A stretch of DNA of 64,000 bases from Pseudomonadota bacterium (GCA_023431345.1 JAEYWK010000049.1:56702-120701), one strand, 5' to 3'; positions 8,860 to 18,743 are shown, counted from the first letter of the stretch. Notes: generated from the letters alone by a model not told the origin. Program-made: numbers and translations.

Positions 8860-11102
8860 CGCCCTCCGAGGCCCCAGTCCTTCATCAGCTTGGCGTTGCC
8901 CTCGGTCGAGTAGCCGCGCTTGAACAGGGCGAAGTCCCCGGAGCGACGGACGACGCCGTACTCCTGCTTCTCCAGCACCGCCCGCAGCGAGGCCTTCGTC
9001 TTCGAGAGCTTGAGCTCCTTGCTAGAAGCGACGATCCAGGTCGTGCCGCGCGGGCCCGTGCGCATCGTGTGCAAGATGCGTCGAGAAGACAGGTGTGGTC
9101 CGACCTTCTCCGTCGCGGCGACGGTGTCTTCCTTGGGGATGTCTTTGATCAGATCCATCAAGCGCTCGTAGCGAGCCGCTTCCGCTTCCGTGTAGCTGAA
9201 CTCCACTTTGTGGAAGCCGCCCTTGAACGAGCCGTTGCGCATCGCGAAGGCGCCATAGTTGAAGCTGAGCACCGCGCTCGCGCCGCAGAAGGCGAACAGG
9301 GCCGCCTTTTGACGCAGCGGCCCGAGATCCGGGCTCTTGCCGATCGCCAGCAGCGCGAGCACGCTCGCCATGAACAGGTACGGCGCCCAGTGCATGACGT
9401 AGTGGAACGAGAACTGCGTCGGCGGGTCGTAGTTCGTCACGAGCAGCGTGAGCAATACGCCCGGGATCAAGCTCAACCACAAGTACCAGCGACGCAGCGG
9501 CAAGAACGCGAGCGGCGTCAGCAGGTGGGTGAGGTAGATGATCTTCTTCTCGGTCGCGAGCTTCGAGAGCACGAACAGCGGGTTCGTGAGCAGCGTCTTG
9601 ATCACGCTGCGGAAGCCGCGCTCCCCGTCGGCCCAGAGCTCCTTGTACATGGTGGGAAACCACCAGTCTCCGGCCTCTTCCATGACGTAGAAGCGCAAGA
9701 TCAAGAAGTAAGAAGTCGAGACTGCGGCGAGGATCAGGCCCGCGGTAGGCCGGTAGCCGCTCGTCAGCAAGAACATGCCGATGATCGACAGGCCGATTGG
9801 GATGTCTTCGCGCATCAGGAGCGCGATCGCGGTGAGCACCCCCATCCACACCCAGCGCTGGGCGTCCGCCGCCCACACCACGCCGAACACGAACAGGGCC
9901 GCGATGGGCACGTTCTGAAACTCGGAGAACGTAGCCCCGTGCATGGGGTAGTACGCCAAGTAGCAGAGCGCGATCAGGGCCGCGGCCCACGCGCTCAAGT
10001 GCCGCCGCGCGAACAAGAACAGCGGGATCGAGCCCGCGCCGATCAACACCGATTGGATGATCAGCAGCGTCTCGGGGCGCGGCACGAGCGCGTAGATCGG
10101 CAGGAACAGGTAGTGCCCGAACTTGGCGTGGGCGGCCAGGTACTTACCTGGGTCATCGGGGAAGGCGACCGGGCTCTGCAGGAAGTCCCCGTAGAGACCG
10201 CCGTACATGAGGTTGTTGTTGATGGAGAGGTCGAAGTTGCCGGTGCGCAGCTTGTAGTGCCAGCGCAGCAGGAAGAACGAGAAGAAGGCGGCGTAGCCGA
10301 GCGCGCCTGCGAGCACGATCGCGAGCGGGCCATGACGCCGGAGCCAAGCTGGAACTTGGGCCGTCGATTGCTGCCAAAACTCGCGCGCCGCGCGCGGCAC
10401 CGAGCGCAACGACAGCAGGATGAGCGCCTCGAACAGCAAGCTCATCAAGATCACGATCGGTAGCAGCGTGTCGTGCCGGTTCTGCCAAGGCTTGGCGCGA
10501 AATAGCGTCGGCAGGCACGGCAGCATCAAGGCGGGCACCAGGAACCAGAGCCAGCGCTCGAGGGTCGCCTCTTGACCGCGCTTGCGCAGCTGGTGCAGGA
10601 GGCCGAGGCCCACGGCCGCGCCCGCAGCGAGGCCCAGCACCAGTAGGATCATCATCAGCTTGCGCTCGGCGATGCCGCGCGTGTTGCTGACCAAGAAATC
10701 GGCCACCCACGAGCTCTTGATGGAGAGCTGTGCCCAGGCCGATAGCGCCAAGCCGAGCAGCGCGCTGATGGCGCCGACGCGCGCGGTCACGGCCCACGGG
10801 TGTTGATCGAAGAGCGGCGCGGGCTCGTCGCCAGCGGGAGGGGGGGGCTCCGCTTCCGATGCCACCGGCTCGTCTTCGCCGTCGTCTTCGCCGTCGTCTT
10901 CGTCTTCGTCTTCGCCGTCAGCGTCGCTTCCGGGCTCTGGAGCGGCGGCGGGCGGCGGCGGGGCCGCGAGGTCGCGCTCGTCTGCGCGCTGCGACGCCCC
11001 GAGGTCGCCTGCATCTACGGCCGCAGGCTCGGGTTCCTTAGACGCCTCCCCCGGCGCTTCCTTGGAATCACCCACCGCTTCGTCGTCCTGAGACCCTGCC
11101 AT
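8850..11102 (-). CDS. DUF2079-type polytopic membrane protein (GT-C-like)
   Basis: 750 residues. The first ~115 are a disordered Pro/Ala/acidic region with an EDEDED tract encoded by a short repeat at about 10871-10920. About a dozen hydrophobic helices follow. The blocks NFDLSINNNLMYGGLYGD, GHYLFLPIYAL, HGATFSEFQNVPIAALF and FHYVMHWAPYLF fit the DUF2079 family of predicted membrane glycosyltransferase-like proteins. A soluble C-terminal part (~610-750) follows. It may act in lipid-linked sugar transfer, but that is family-level inference with no biochemical evidence. Neighbours give no pathway; it faces away from the TPR-HEAT gene. Confidence 0.8.
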   Translation of the reverse strand: MAGSQDDEAVGDSKEAPGEASKEPEPAAVDAGDLGASQRADERDLAAPPPPAAAPEPGSDADGEDEDEDDGEDDGEDEPVASEAEPPPPAGDEPAPLFDQHPWAVTARVGAISALLGLALSAWAQLSIKSSWVADFLVSNTRGIAERKLMMILLVLGLAAGAAVGLGLLHQLRKRGQEATLERWLWFLVPALMLPCLPTLFRAKPWQNRHDTLLPIVILMSLLFEALILLSLRSVPRAAREFWQQSTAQVPAWLRRHGPLAIVLAGALGYAAFFSFFLLRWHYKLRTGNFDLSINNNLMYGGLYGDFLQSPVAFPDDPGKYLAAHAKFGHYLFLPIYALVPRPETLLIIQSVLIGAGSIPLFLFARRHLSAWAAALIALCYLAYYPMHGATFSEFQNVPIAALFVFGVVWAADAQRWVWMGVLTAIALLMREDIPIGLSIIGMFLLTSGYRPTAGLILAAVSTSYFLILRFYVMEEAGDWWFPTMYKELWADGERGFRSVIKTLLTNPLFVLSKLATEKKIIYLTHLLTPLAFLPLRRWYLWLSLIPGVLLTLLVTNYDPPTQFSFHYVMHWAPYLFMASVLALLAIGKSPDLGPLRQKAALFAFCGASAVLSFNYGAFAMRNGSFKGGFHKVEFSYTEAEAARYERLMDLIKDIPKEDTVAATEKVGPHLSSRRILHTMRTGPRGTTWIVASSKELKLSKTKASLRAVLEKQEYGVVRRSGDFALFKRGYSTEGNAKLMKDWGLGGREP

Positions 11103-11227
11103 TGCGCCGCCGGGTCTACCACGAGCGCCCCCGAAATGGCTCTCGGACCTCAGGCACCGGTTGCCTGGCCAATCTCTCCGGCCCTGCGCTGGCGGCAGGG
11201 CGCGCGACCGCGTACCCTTGGAGAAGC

Positions 11228-14200
11228 ATGCTTCGGAGACTCCGCCTCAGCGTGTTGCTCACCCTGATGGTGGTGGGGCTGACGGCACCGGCAGTCGCTT
11301 TCAACCCCGCAGGGCGGACCAAAAAGCCGAAGGGGAGCGGAAAGCCGGCCGCGGCGGGCGCGGCTACCAAACCGGCTCGCGACAAGCAGGGCGGCGCCAA
11401 GCCTCCGAGCGTCGACGGGGCGGCGCCGAGCGCGGCCAAAGCCGCGGGGCCCAACCGTGACGCGCTCATCGCACGCTACCTCGGTATCGTGCTCTCCCAG
11501 CCTGGCGCCGAGTTTCCACTCGAGCGGCTCACCCAGCTCTACCGCGAGCGAGACGGCAACCTCGAGAAGCTCGTGGCCGAGCTACGAGAGCGCGTAGCCA
11601 AGGAAGCTTCACCGTACAGCGCTCTGCTCGCCCTGGGCGGCGTTTACAAGAAGGACGGACAGCCCGAGCGCGCCGTCGCGACCTACGAGCAGGCCATTGG
11701 CAGAGAGCCGGCGAATCCGATCGGGCTGCTCGCTCTGGCGCACCTGTACGTCGAGCGCGGTGACAAGGCGTCGGCGCGCGCCCGCTTCGAGCAAGCGCTA
11801 CCCGCGCTGAAGGATCCGCCTACGCGCGAGCAAGTCTTGCGCACGCTGATGGGCCTCTACCTCGACGAGAAAGATTTCGCGAAGGCCAAGCAGGTACACG
11901 AGCAGCTGCTCGCGGCTACCCGGGGCTCGTTCTTCGTCCGCGCGGAGCTGCCGCGCGAGCTCGCGGCGCGCGGGGAGCTGCCCCGCGCCATCACCGAGTA
12001 CGAAGCCGTCGCGCGGGCCGCGGCCGGCGACAACCGCGTGCTCGCGCCGGCGCTGGTAGACTTGGGGCGCGCGCTCGCGCAAGCCGGCCGAGACCAAGAG
12101 GCGCTGTCTACCCTCGATCGCGCGCTGGGCATCGCGGGCAGTGAGTCGGCGGCCCGGCGGCAGATCCTCGAGGCGCTGGCCGAGCTTTACCGCCGGACCG
12201 AGCGGCTGCCGGCGTTGGTCGAGCGCTTGTCCAAATCGGCGGCAGGCGTGGAAGAGCTGAAGCTGCTCGCCTCGCTCTACGAGGAGACCGGGCAGGTGGA
12301 GAAGGCCCTGGCCACCCACCGCAAGATCTTGAGCCGCGAGCCGAAAGAGGTCGGTACCCGCCTGCGCGTCGTGCGCTTGCTGGAGGTGCGCGGCGAGCTG
12401 GATCTGGCGATCGCGGAGTACGACGCGCTGATCAAGAGCGCGCCGCGCAACCCGGACTACGTCTTCCGACTCACGGAGGCGCTGCTGCAGCGCGGGGACC
12501 GCAAGCGCGCGCTGCACGAGCTGTCGGGGCTCGAGACGCGCTCGGCGAACGACGAAGAGACGCTCACGGCGCTGGTGGACTTCTACGAGCGCATGGAGGA
12601 GAAAGATCGTGCGCTCGCGCTACTGACGCGGCTGGCCGGGAGCGGTAGTCAAGATCCGGAGCACGTGGTCGAGCTCGGCTCGCGCTACTGGGAGCAAGGC
12701 GACAAGAAGAAGGCCGTGGCCACCTGGCAGCGCCTGCGCACGATGCTCCCCGAGAGAGCGGAGGGCCTGCTGCGCTTGGGTGAGGTGCTGCTCGAGCACG
12801 ACATGTCGCAAGAGGCGCTCGAAGCCTTCGCCGAAGCGGCCAAGCGCGAGCCAAAGCAGCTGCGGGTGCGCCGCGCGCACGCGGTCGGGCTCGAGCGTGC
12901 GGGCGCGGCCAGCGCGCGTGACACGCAACGCCTGCACTACGAGGAGGCGCGCAAGCTCTGGGAGCAGATCTTGCGCGACGCGGGCAACGACTCGAACTTG
13001 GCCCGCGAAGCTCGACAGCACGTGGTGACCCTGCTCAGCCTCACGGGACAGCTGACGCCGCGCCTGGCCCTCTTGGAGCGCAAGTTCGCGCTCGAGCAGC
13101 CGGATTTGGAGGCGGGGCGGCTGCTCGCGGAAGCGCACGTGCGCTTGCGGCGCTACGACGACGCCGAGCGCGTGCTGCGCCGGCTCGCTCAGCTCTCCCC
13201 CGGCAGCATCGAAGATTTGACGCGGCTCGAGCGCGTGCTGGTGCTGGCGCGGAAGCTCGAAGCGGCGCTCGACACGCTGGAGAAGCTCGTCAAGCTCGAT
13301 CCCAAGCGCGCTCGCGAATACTACCAGCGCATGGCCGGCTACGCCGCCGAGCTGTATCAAGACGATCGGGCCCTCGGCTACGCCGCGCGCGCCGTCGAGC
13401 TCGGCCCCGACGACGCCGACGGTCACAAGAAGCTCGGCGAGATGTACGAGAAGCGTCGAGATACGCCGCGCGCCATCGCCGAGTTTCGCGCCGCCATCGC
13501 CAAGAACGAGCGCCTGTTTACGGTTTACCTCGAGCTGGCGGAGCTGCTCGTCGGGCAAGACGAGCTGGACGAAGCCGATCGGCTGTTCCGCCGCGTCGTG
13601 CGCTCTTCACCCGACGAAGAGCTGGTCTACAAGGCGGCGCGGCTGTCGATGCAGCTGAACTTGGGCCGCGGGACGCTCGAGTCGCTCGAGAAAGACCTGC
13701 TGCCGATCGCGCTCGGTAACCCCGAACGTCCGATATTTCGCCGGCTTCTGGTGGAGGTGTACGGCGCGCTCGCGTACCCGCTGTTGCACCGCCGCAAGAG
13801 CGCCGACGCTAGCGAGGCCGAGGAGGCGCGCGCTCAGCTGCGCCGTCTGGGCGAGCGCGCCGTGAAGCCTCTGCTCGACGCGCTGTCCGACGCGCGTGAA
13901 GCGCAGCAGCAGGTGGCCATCACGTTGTTGACGCACGTCGGCAACAAAGATGCCGCGTCGTCTTTGTTCGCGTACGCGGTGGGCACGGCCGATCCGGAGC
14001 TGCGGGCGCGGGCGATGGTCGCGGTCGGTACGCTGCGTGATGCCCGCTTGGAGCCCAAGCTCGCCGAGCTGCTGCTCTCGAACGATCGCGGTCGCCTCGG
14101 TGACAGCGATCCAGTGAGCATCGCCGCCGCGTGGGCCTTGGCGCGGCTCGGAACCAAGAGCTCGCTCGGCCCACTCGAGAAGCTCGCGGCCGGCGATAGC

Positions 14201-15328
14201 GGCAACTTGCGCGCGCTAGCCGTGCTCGGTCTCGGACGTCTCGGCGACGCACGCGGCGTGGGACAAGTGCAGCGGCTACTACGCAGCCCGGACGCGGGCG
14301 CCTTGCCGCGCGCCGCCGCGGCGTACGCGGCGGGCGCGCTGGGGCTCCGCGGCGAAACCGAAGCGCTGACCGAGCTGTCGCGCGATCCGGATCCCAGCGT
14401 GCGCTCGCAGGCCATTTTGGCGCTGGCGCGGCTCAAGCTCGAGCCCGCGGGGGCGGCCATCGCCGAGGCGCTGACCGATCCGAACCCCAAGCTCGGCGCG
14501 GCCGCCGCCCGCGCCGCGGTCGCGATGGTCGCGGGCGCCGCCGCCGCGCCCGACGAGGTGTTCCCGGTGCCCGAAGGCTCGCTGGACGTGCGCGACGTGA
14601 TCGACGCCATCCGCCCCGCCCCCCATGAGCCAACGCAAGAAGTGGCGGCGCTAGCCAAGCTCTCACCAGCTCTGTCGCGCGCCGCGGCCGCCGCTGCGGA
14701 GTCGTCGCCGGCGCGAGCGCGGGCGCTCTCGGAGGCGTTGTCGCAAGGCGCAGGGCTCGCGCTCGGTAACTTCACGACCGCCGTCAGTCGCAAGCCCTCC
14801 GCCGAAGAGCGCGCGGCCGCACAGCGGCTATTGGCGGATATCGGGGCGAGCGTCGTGGCACCGCTCGCCCGGCTCACCTCGCTACCCGATCCCGATTTGC
14901 GGCTCGTGCCGCTGCCGTTCTTGATCGGGCGCTCCGAGGCGCCGGCAAAGCGCGCCATCGAAGCCCTGACGCGCGACGTCGAGCCCGCGGTGCGGCGCGC
15001 GACCCTGTCGGCCCTCGGCCCCGCCCAGCGCGAGCTCACCGGCTCCGTCGCCGAACGGCTGAACCGGGAGCAAGAATGGGCGCTGCGCGCGACGGCCGCG
15101 GAGGCGCTCGGCCGCATCGCCGCCGGCAGCAGCGAGCCGGCCGCGGTCGAAGCCTTGACGCGCGCTGCGGTAACCGACCCCTACGCCCTGGTGCGAGAAG
15201 CCGCGGCTCGCGCGCTTGCGGCTGTCGCAGGGCAGGCCGCGGCGCCTACGCTGCGACAGCTGAAAGACCACGATCCGGAGCCTCGGCTGCGCGGGCTCGC
15301 CGAGCGGCTGCTGAAGGAGCTAGAGTAG
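11228..15328 (+). CDS. Large exported TPR-HEAT repeat protein
   Basis: 1366 residues from ATG 11228 (GGAGAA upstream), which gives a clear signal peptide ending near AVAF; upstream in-frame codons are unlikely. After a Lys/Ala-rich linker, residues ~80-880 are many TPR units (ALLALGGVYKKDGQPERAVATYEQAI, LGEMYEKRRDTPRAIAEFRAAI). Residues ~880-1366 are HEAT/PBS-lyase-like repeats (AITLLTHVGNKDAASSLFAYA, AVLGLGRLGDARGVGQVQRLL). The whole is an alpha-solenoid, probably a periplasmic scaffold. Its partner is unknown; the small lipoprotein 38 nt downstream is a candidate. The spacer between them is very C-rich. Confidence 0.85.
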   Translation: MLRRLRLSVLLTLMVVGLTAPAVAFNPAGRTKKPKGSGKPAAAGAATKPARDKQGGAKPPSVDGAAPSAAKAAGPNRDALIARYLGIVLSQPGAEFPLERLTQLYRERDGNLEKLVAELRERVAKEASPYSALLALGGVYKKDGQPERAVATYEQAIGREPANPIGLLALAHLYVERGDKASARARFEQALPALKDPPTREQVLRTLMGLYLDEKDFAKAKQVHEQLLAATRGSFFVRAELPRELAARGELPRAITEYEAVARAAAGDNRVLAPALVDLGRALAQAGRDQEALSTLDRALGIAGSESAARRQILEALAELYRRTERLPALVERLSKSAAGVEELKLLASLYEETGQVEKALATHRKILSREPKEVGTRLRVVRLLEVRGELDLAIAEYDALIKSAPRNPDYVFRLTEALLQRGDRKRALHELSGLETRSANDEETLTALVDFYERMEEKDRALALLTRLAGSGSQDPEHVVELGSRYWEQGDKKKAVATWQRLRTMLPERAEGLLRLGEVLLEHDMSQEALEAFAEAAKREPKQLRVRRAHAVGLERAGAASARDTQRLHYEEARKLWEQILRDAGNDSNLAREARQHVVTLLSLTGQLTPRLALLERKFALEQPDLEAGRLLAEAHVRLRRYDDAERVLRRLAQLSPGSIEDLTRLERVLVLARKLEAALDTLEKLVKLDPKRAREYYQRMAGYAAELYQDDRALGYAARAVELGPDDADGHKKLGEMYEKRRDTPRAIAEFRAAIAKNERLFTVYLELAELLVGQDELDEADRLFRRVVRSSPDEELVYKAARLSMQLNLGRGTLESLEKDLLPIALGNPERPIFRRLLVEVYGALAYPLLHRRKSADASEAEEARAQLRRLGERAVKPLLDALSDAREAQQQVAITLLTHVGNKDAASSLFAYAVGTADPELRARAMVAVGTLRDARLEPKLAELLLSNDRGRLGDSDPVSIAAAWALARLGTKSSLGPLEKLAAGDSGNLRALAVLGLGRLGDARGVGQVQRLLRSPDAGALPRAAAAYAAGALGLRGETEALTELSRDPDPSVRSQAILALARLKLEPAGAAIAEALTDPNPKLGAAAARAAVAMVAGAAAAPDEVFPVPEGSLDVRDVIDAIRPAPHEPTQEVAALAKLSPALSRAAAAAAESSPARARALSEALSQGAGLALGNFTTAVSRKPSAEERAAAQRLLADIGASVVAPLARLTSLPDPDLRLVPLPFLIGRSEAPAKRAIEALTRDVEPAVRRATLSALGPAQRELTGSVAERLNREQEWALRATAAEALGRIAAGSSEPAAVEALTRAAVTDPYALVREAAARALAAVAGQAAAPTLRQLKDHDPEPRLRGLAERLLKELE

Positions 15329-15366
15329 CGCCCCTTTCCCTCGCCCCTCCGCCGACCCCCTGCGCC

Positions 15367-15933
15367 ATGTCGCTTCGTGTTTCGCTTCCGTTCTTGCTGC
15401 TCGCCGCGCTGGGCTGTCGCAGCCTCGATCGCTTCGATACTCACGGTGACGCGGCGTACTGCGGCAAGCTGGTGAGCGGCCCCTCGTTCCACGACGGGTT
15501 CGTGCCGCTGGGTCAGCCCGCCGCCAACCTCGCCATGCAGCTCACGCTCGACACGAGCCAGCTGAGCAGCTTCTCCGAGAACAAGACGGCGCTGCCGGGT
15601 ACGCTCTCGAGCAACGATCGCGACTGGGGCATGTGCGCTGGCTCCGGCGAAGCGCTGTTCAAAGGCTCCCGCCTGCGCGCGATCCCCCAAGTTTATCACG
15701 ACTCGCTCTCGACCCTGGTGTTCGGTGAGGGGCACGAAGAAGACTTCTTCGCGTGGACCGACTCACGCTGCCAGGGCACCATGCTGGCGCTCGTTTCGCT
15801 GCTCCGTAACGGCGAGGTGGAGCTCCGCCTCTTCAAGCCCGCAGCTCTTCCCCCGCCGGACGCCGGGCCCGAGCAGCGCCCTGGCTTTGCGCTCTTCCAG
15901 TTGAAGCGCAGTAACGAAGGCTGTGGCTTCTAA
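15367..15933 (+). CDS. Small lipoprotein of unknown function
   Basis: 188 residues. The lipoprotein signal has lipobox AALGC (Cys17). The body is beta-rich with five further Cys (DAAYCGKLV, WGMCAGSGEALFKGSRL, TDSRCQGTM, and a C-terminal NEGCGF). No family was recognised. No obvious Shine-Dalgarno precedes ATG 15367, since the upstream spacer is almost all C and T, so translation may depend on coupling with the TPR-HEAT gene. Its 3' end overlaps the start of tsaD by 11 nt. Confidence 0.75.
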   Translation: MSLRVSLPFLLLAALGCRSLDRFDTHGDAAYCGKLVSGPSFHDGFVPLGQPAANLAMQLTLDTSQLSSFSENKTALPGTLSSNDRDWGMCAGSGEALFKGSRLRAIPQVYHDSLSTLVFGEGHEEDFFAWTDSRCQGTMLALVSLLRNGEVELRLFKPAALPPPDAGPEQRPGFALFQLKRSNEGCGF

Positions 15934-16996
15934 TCGCCCCCTCACGGTGCTCGGCATCGAAACGTCGTGTGACGAGACGGCAGCCGCCGTCGTGCGCTCG
16001 ACGGGCGAAGTGCTGAGCGACGTCATCGAGAGCCAAGTGCAGGCGCACGCGCCGTACGGCGGCATCGTACCAGAGCTGGCGTCGCGCGATCATTTGCGTA
16101 ACGCACGCCCCGTGATCGAAGCGGCGCTCAGCGCGGCACGAGTCACGCTCGACGAGCTCGATGGGGTCGCGGTCACGGCTCGCCCCGGGCTGGCAGGGGC
16201 ACTGCACGTCGGCGCGCAGACCGCGCTCGGCCTGGCCTTTGCCCGGAATTTGCCGATCGTCGGCGTCGACCATCTCGTCGGGCACTTGTGCGCCGCTTAC
16301 CTCGCGTATCCGGACCAGCCCTTCGAGCCCCCGAGCACGCCGTTTTTGGCCCTGCTCGTGTCGGGCGGTCACACCGCGCTCTATCGCGTCGACGAGCTCG
16401 CGGCCTCGGCCATTCGGGAGCTGGGCGCGACGCGAGACGACGCCGCCGGTGAAGCCTATGACAAGGTCGGCAAGCTGCTCGGCCTCGGCTACCCGGGGGG
16501 CCCCGTGATCGACAAGCTCGCCCACGAGGGCGTCGCCGCCAGCTTCGAGCTGCCGCGCCCCATGAGCCGCCGTGACTCGCTGGAGTTCAGCTTCTCGGGT
16601 CTGAAGACGAACATCGCGCGTCACGTGGAGCAGCACGGTCGGCCGCGGGAGCGTCAAGAGCTCTGCGATCTGTGCGCGGCGTTCCAAGAGCGCGTGGTCG
16701 AGACGCTGGTGCGAAAGTCGCTGGTCGCGCTCGAGCGGGAGGGGCTCAAGACTTGGGTCATCGGCGGCGGCGTCGCGGCGAACAAGGGCCTACGCGCGGC
16801 GGCGGCGCGCGCCGCAGAATCGCGAGGCGTGCGCTTGGTCGTGCCGATTCCGCGCGCCTGCACCGACAACGCGGCGATGATCGCCTTCGCGGGCTCGCTC
16901 CGCCTGGCCGCCGGCGAGAACCACGGCCTCGCGCTCGACGTAAGCCCCCACACCGAGCTCCCCAAAACCACCCGCAAAGGCCGCGGCCTCCGCTAA
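15923..16996 (+). CDS. tsaD: tRNA N6-adenosine threonylcarbamoyltransferase TsaD
   Basis: 357 residues, the usual size for TsaD/Kae1/Gcp. It carries the family start GIETSCDETAAAVV, the metal-binding pair VDHLVGHL (His117, His121), LALLVSGGHTAL, and the C-terminal GGVAANKGLR and CTDNAAMIA blocks. It transfers the threonylcarbamoyl group to A37 of ANN-decoding tRNAs together with TsaB/TsaE, which are not here. The start is GTG 15923 with GAAGG upstream, inside the end of the lipoprotein gene. It is followed by a C/T-only stretch and then the converging methyltransferase gene. Confidence 0.95.
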   Translation: MASNRPLTVLGIETSCDETAAAVVRSTGEVLSDVIESQVQAHAPYGGIVPELASRDHLRNARPVIEAALSAARVTLDELDGVAVTARPGLAGALHVGAQTALGLAFARNLPIVGVDHLVGHLCAAYLAYPDQPFEPPSTPFLALLVSGGHTALYRVDELAASAIRELGATRDDAAGEAYDKVGKLLGLGYPGGPVIDKLAHEGVAASFELPRPMSRRDSLEFSFSGLKTNIARHVEQHGRPRERQELCDLCAAFQERVVETLVRKSLVALEREGLKTWVIGGGVAANKGLRAAAARAAESRGVRLVVPIPRACTDNAAMIAFAGSLRLAAGENHGLALDVSPHTELPKTTRKGRGLR

Positions 16997-17060
16997 CGCC
17001 TCTCTCGCTCTCACCCCTTCCACCCTTCCACCCTTCCTGTCATCTCTCTCCCCCTGGTCC
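16997..17060 (+). terminator. C-rich, G-poor tract after tsaD (possible Rho site)
   Basis: The 64 nt between the stops of tsaD and the converging methyltransferase gene are almost all C and T on the plus strand, with few G and short repeats of CTTCCACC. Such C-rich, G-poor RNA is typical of Rho-loading sites. No hairpin with a T-tract is seen. Confidence 0.4.
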
Positions 17061-17672
17061 CTAGCCGCGCGGCCTACCGGCAGCCAGGATCCACGGATAC
17101 GAAGTAGTGACGGTCGTAAGCTCGAAATGCGGCTCGAGCAGGCGCCGAAACGACGGCGGCGTGAAGTGGTTGATGTGCTCGATGTCGTTGCCGAATCGGC
17201 TCACGTTCTTGCCCATCGCCAGGTTGCTCAGCATGAACCAAGGCTCGTGCGGCACCGTCAAGATGACGCGCTCGGGCTTCAGGGCGCGGATCTGCTCTAG
17301 CGCTTCGCTGGGCCGTTCGAGGTGCTCGAGCACCTCGGCGCAGATGATGAGATCGTAGCCGCCGGGCAAGCCCGACAGATCGTACACGCTGCCCTGGTGG
17401 GTGGTGATGTGGGGGAACTTGGCCCGGAGCAGCTCGAGATCGCGCTCCTGGATATCGACGCCCGAGAACTTCGTCTTCGGGTGGATGCCCGATAGGTGCC
17501 CCGACAAGAAGCCCTCTCCGACGCCGATCTCGAGCACGGAGCGGGGTGCCCCGCCGTCGTGAAATAGCTCCGTCACTCTGTCGACGAAGCGGCTGATCAG
17601 CCTGCGCTTGACCGGGTTCTTGGCGCGATACTTCTGGGTTTGGAACTGCGCGAAGTATTCGTCCGTGATCAC
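17061..17672 (-). CDS. Class I SAM-dependent methyltransferase
   Basis: 203 residues from GTG 17672, which overlaps the glycosyltransferase stop as GTGA. The Rossmann core is visible: VLEIGVGEGFLSGHL (motif I), FSGVDIQ (acidic end of beta2), YDLIICAEVLEHL (motif IV/post-I) and VILTVPHEPWF. The EVLEHLE signature fits small-molecule methyltransferases of the Methyltransf_11/23 type. Being last in the rml/glycosyltransferase operon, it may methylate a sugar or lipid-linked sugar intermediate; the substrate is inferred only from context. Confidence 0.85.
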   Translation of the reverse strand: MITDEYFAQFQTQKYRAKNPVKRRLISRFVDRVTELFHDGGAPRSVLEIGVGEGFLSGHLSGIHPKTKFSGVDIQERDLELLRAKFPHITTHQGSVYDLSGLPGGYDLIICAEVLEHLERPSEALEQIRALKPERVILTVPHEPWFMLSNLAMGKNVSRFGNDIEHINHFTPPSFRRLLEPHFELTTVTTSYPWILAAGRPRG

Positions 17673-18700
17673 GAGGTAACCCCTAGCGGTAGCCGCCCTG
17701 CCAGCGCCACGCTCGCTTCGCCGCTCGCGGGGCTCGGCAAGGCGCCAACTTGACTCGGTTGATGCTCCAGCTTTCGCCGGACGACGTAAGGCGCTTGGGC
17801 CGACCCCAAGTGCACGATGAGCTCGGCGATCAGGCCCGTGGCGAGGATCTGCACCCCAACCACGACCCACAGCACGCCCAGAATGAGCAGGGGGCGGTGC
17901 CCGATCTCCTCGCCCATCAGCTTCAGCGCGGTCAGGTAGGTGCACACGGCCATGCCCGCGAGCAGGATGATGGCGCCGACGCCGCCGAAGAAATGCGCCG
18001 GGCGTCGCTCGTACTTGAGCAGGAAGAACACCGTCAGCAGGTCCATCAAGCCGCGGAAGAAGCGACCGCCACCGAACTTGCTCTTGCCGAACTTGCGCGC
18101 GTGGTGCAGCACGACAACCTCGGCGATCTTGAAGCGCTTCCAGTGCGCGAGCACGGGCACGAAGCGGTGCATCTCACCGTACAGTCGAACGTTCCTCAGC
18201 ACCACCGCCCGGTAGGCTTTGAAGCCACAGTTCACGTCGTGCAGCTTGATGCCGGTGAGCCTGCGCACCATGGCGTTGAAGACGCGCGACGGCAGCACCT
18301 TCGAGATCGGATCGTGCCGCGTTTCCTTGTAGCCGGACACGAGGTCGAAGCCTTCGTCGAGCTTGGCCAAGAAGCGCGGAATCTCCTTCGGGTCATCCTG
18401 CAGGTCGGCGTCGAGGGTGAAGACGATCTCTCCCCGCACCTCGGAGAACGCAGCTGCCAGCGCGGCGCTCTTGCCGAAGTTGCCCTGCAGCTCGAGCAGC
18501 CGCACCTCGGGGCGCTCCGCGACCAGGGCCTCGACCACGCGCAGCGACCCGTCGCGGCTGCCGTCGTCGACGAAGACGATCTCGTAGGTCTCGTCCGGCT
18601 TCAGGCACTCGCGCGCGGCCACGTCGATGCGCTCGGTGAGCTCGCGCAGCGTGGCCTCTTCATCCATGAAGGGGATGACGAACGAAAGCCGGGGCTGCAT
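17669..18700 (-). CDS. Polyprenyl-phosphate glycosyltransferase (GT2, DPM1/GtrB-like)
   Basis: 343 residues. The GT2 domain covers ~1-230, with SFVIPFMDEEATL, EIVFVDDGSRDGS, GNFGKSAALAAAF, and the DxD-type FTLDADLQDDP. HDVNCGFKAYR is typical of polyprenyl-phosphate mannose/glucose synthases. Two C-terminal membrane helices (~240-262 and ~275-300) anchor it. It probably loads a sugar from an NDP-sugar onto undecaprenyl phosphate for a surface polymer. It sits between rmlB and the methyltransferase on the same strand and is coupled to the latter. Confidence 0.88.
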   Translation of the reverse strand: MQPRLSFVIPFMDEEATLRELTERIDVAARECLKPDETYEIVFVDDGSRDGSLRVVEALVAERPEVRLLELQGNFGKSAALAAAFSEVRGEIVFTLDADLQDDPKEIPRFLAKLDEGFDLVSGYKETRHDPISKVLPSRVFNAMVRRLTGIKLHDVNCGFKAYRAVVLRNVRLYGEMHRFVPVLAHWKRFKIAEVVVLHHARKFGKSKFGGGRFFRGLMDLLTVFFLLKYERRPAHFFGGVGAIILLAGMAVCTYLTALKLMGEEIGHRPLLILGVLWVVVGVQILATGLIAELIVHLGSAQAPYVVRRKLEHQPSQVGALPSPASGEASVALAGRLPLGVTS

Positions 18701-18743
18701 CGGGCCCAGGGCATAGCACAGATGGCCGACGCGGGAAGCCGGC

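Noticed and set aside
8835..10463. A 542-codon plus-strand frame
   Set aside because: Antisense to the DUF2079 gene, which shows clear membrane helices and family blocks.
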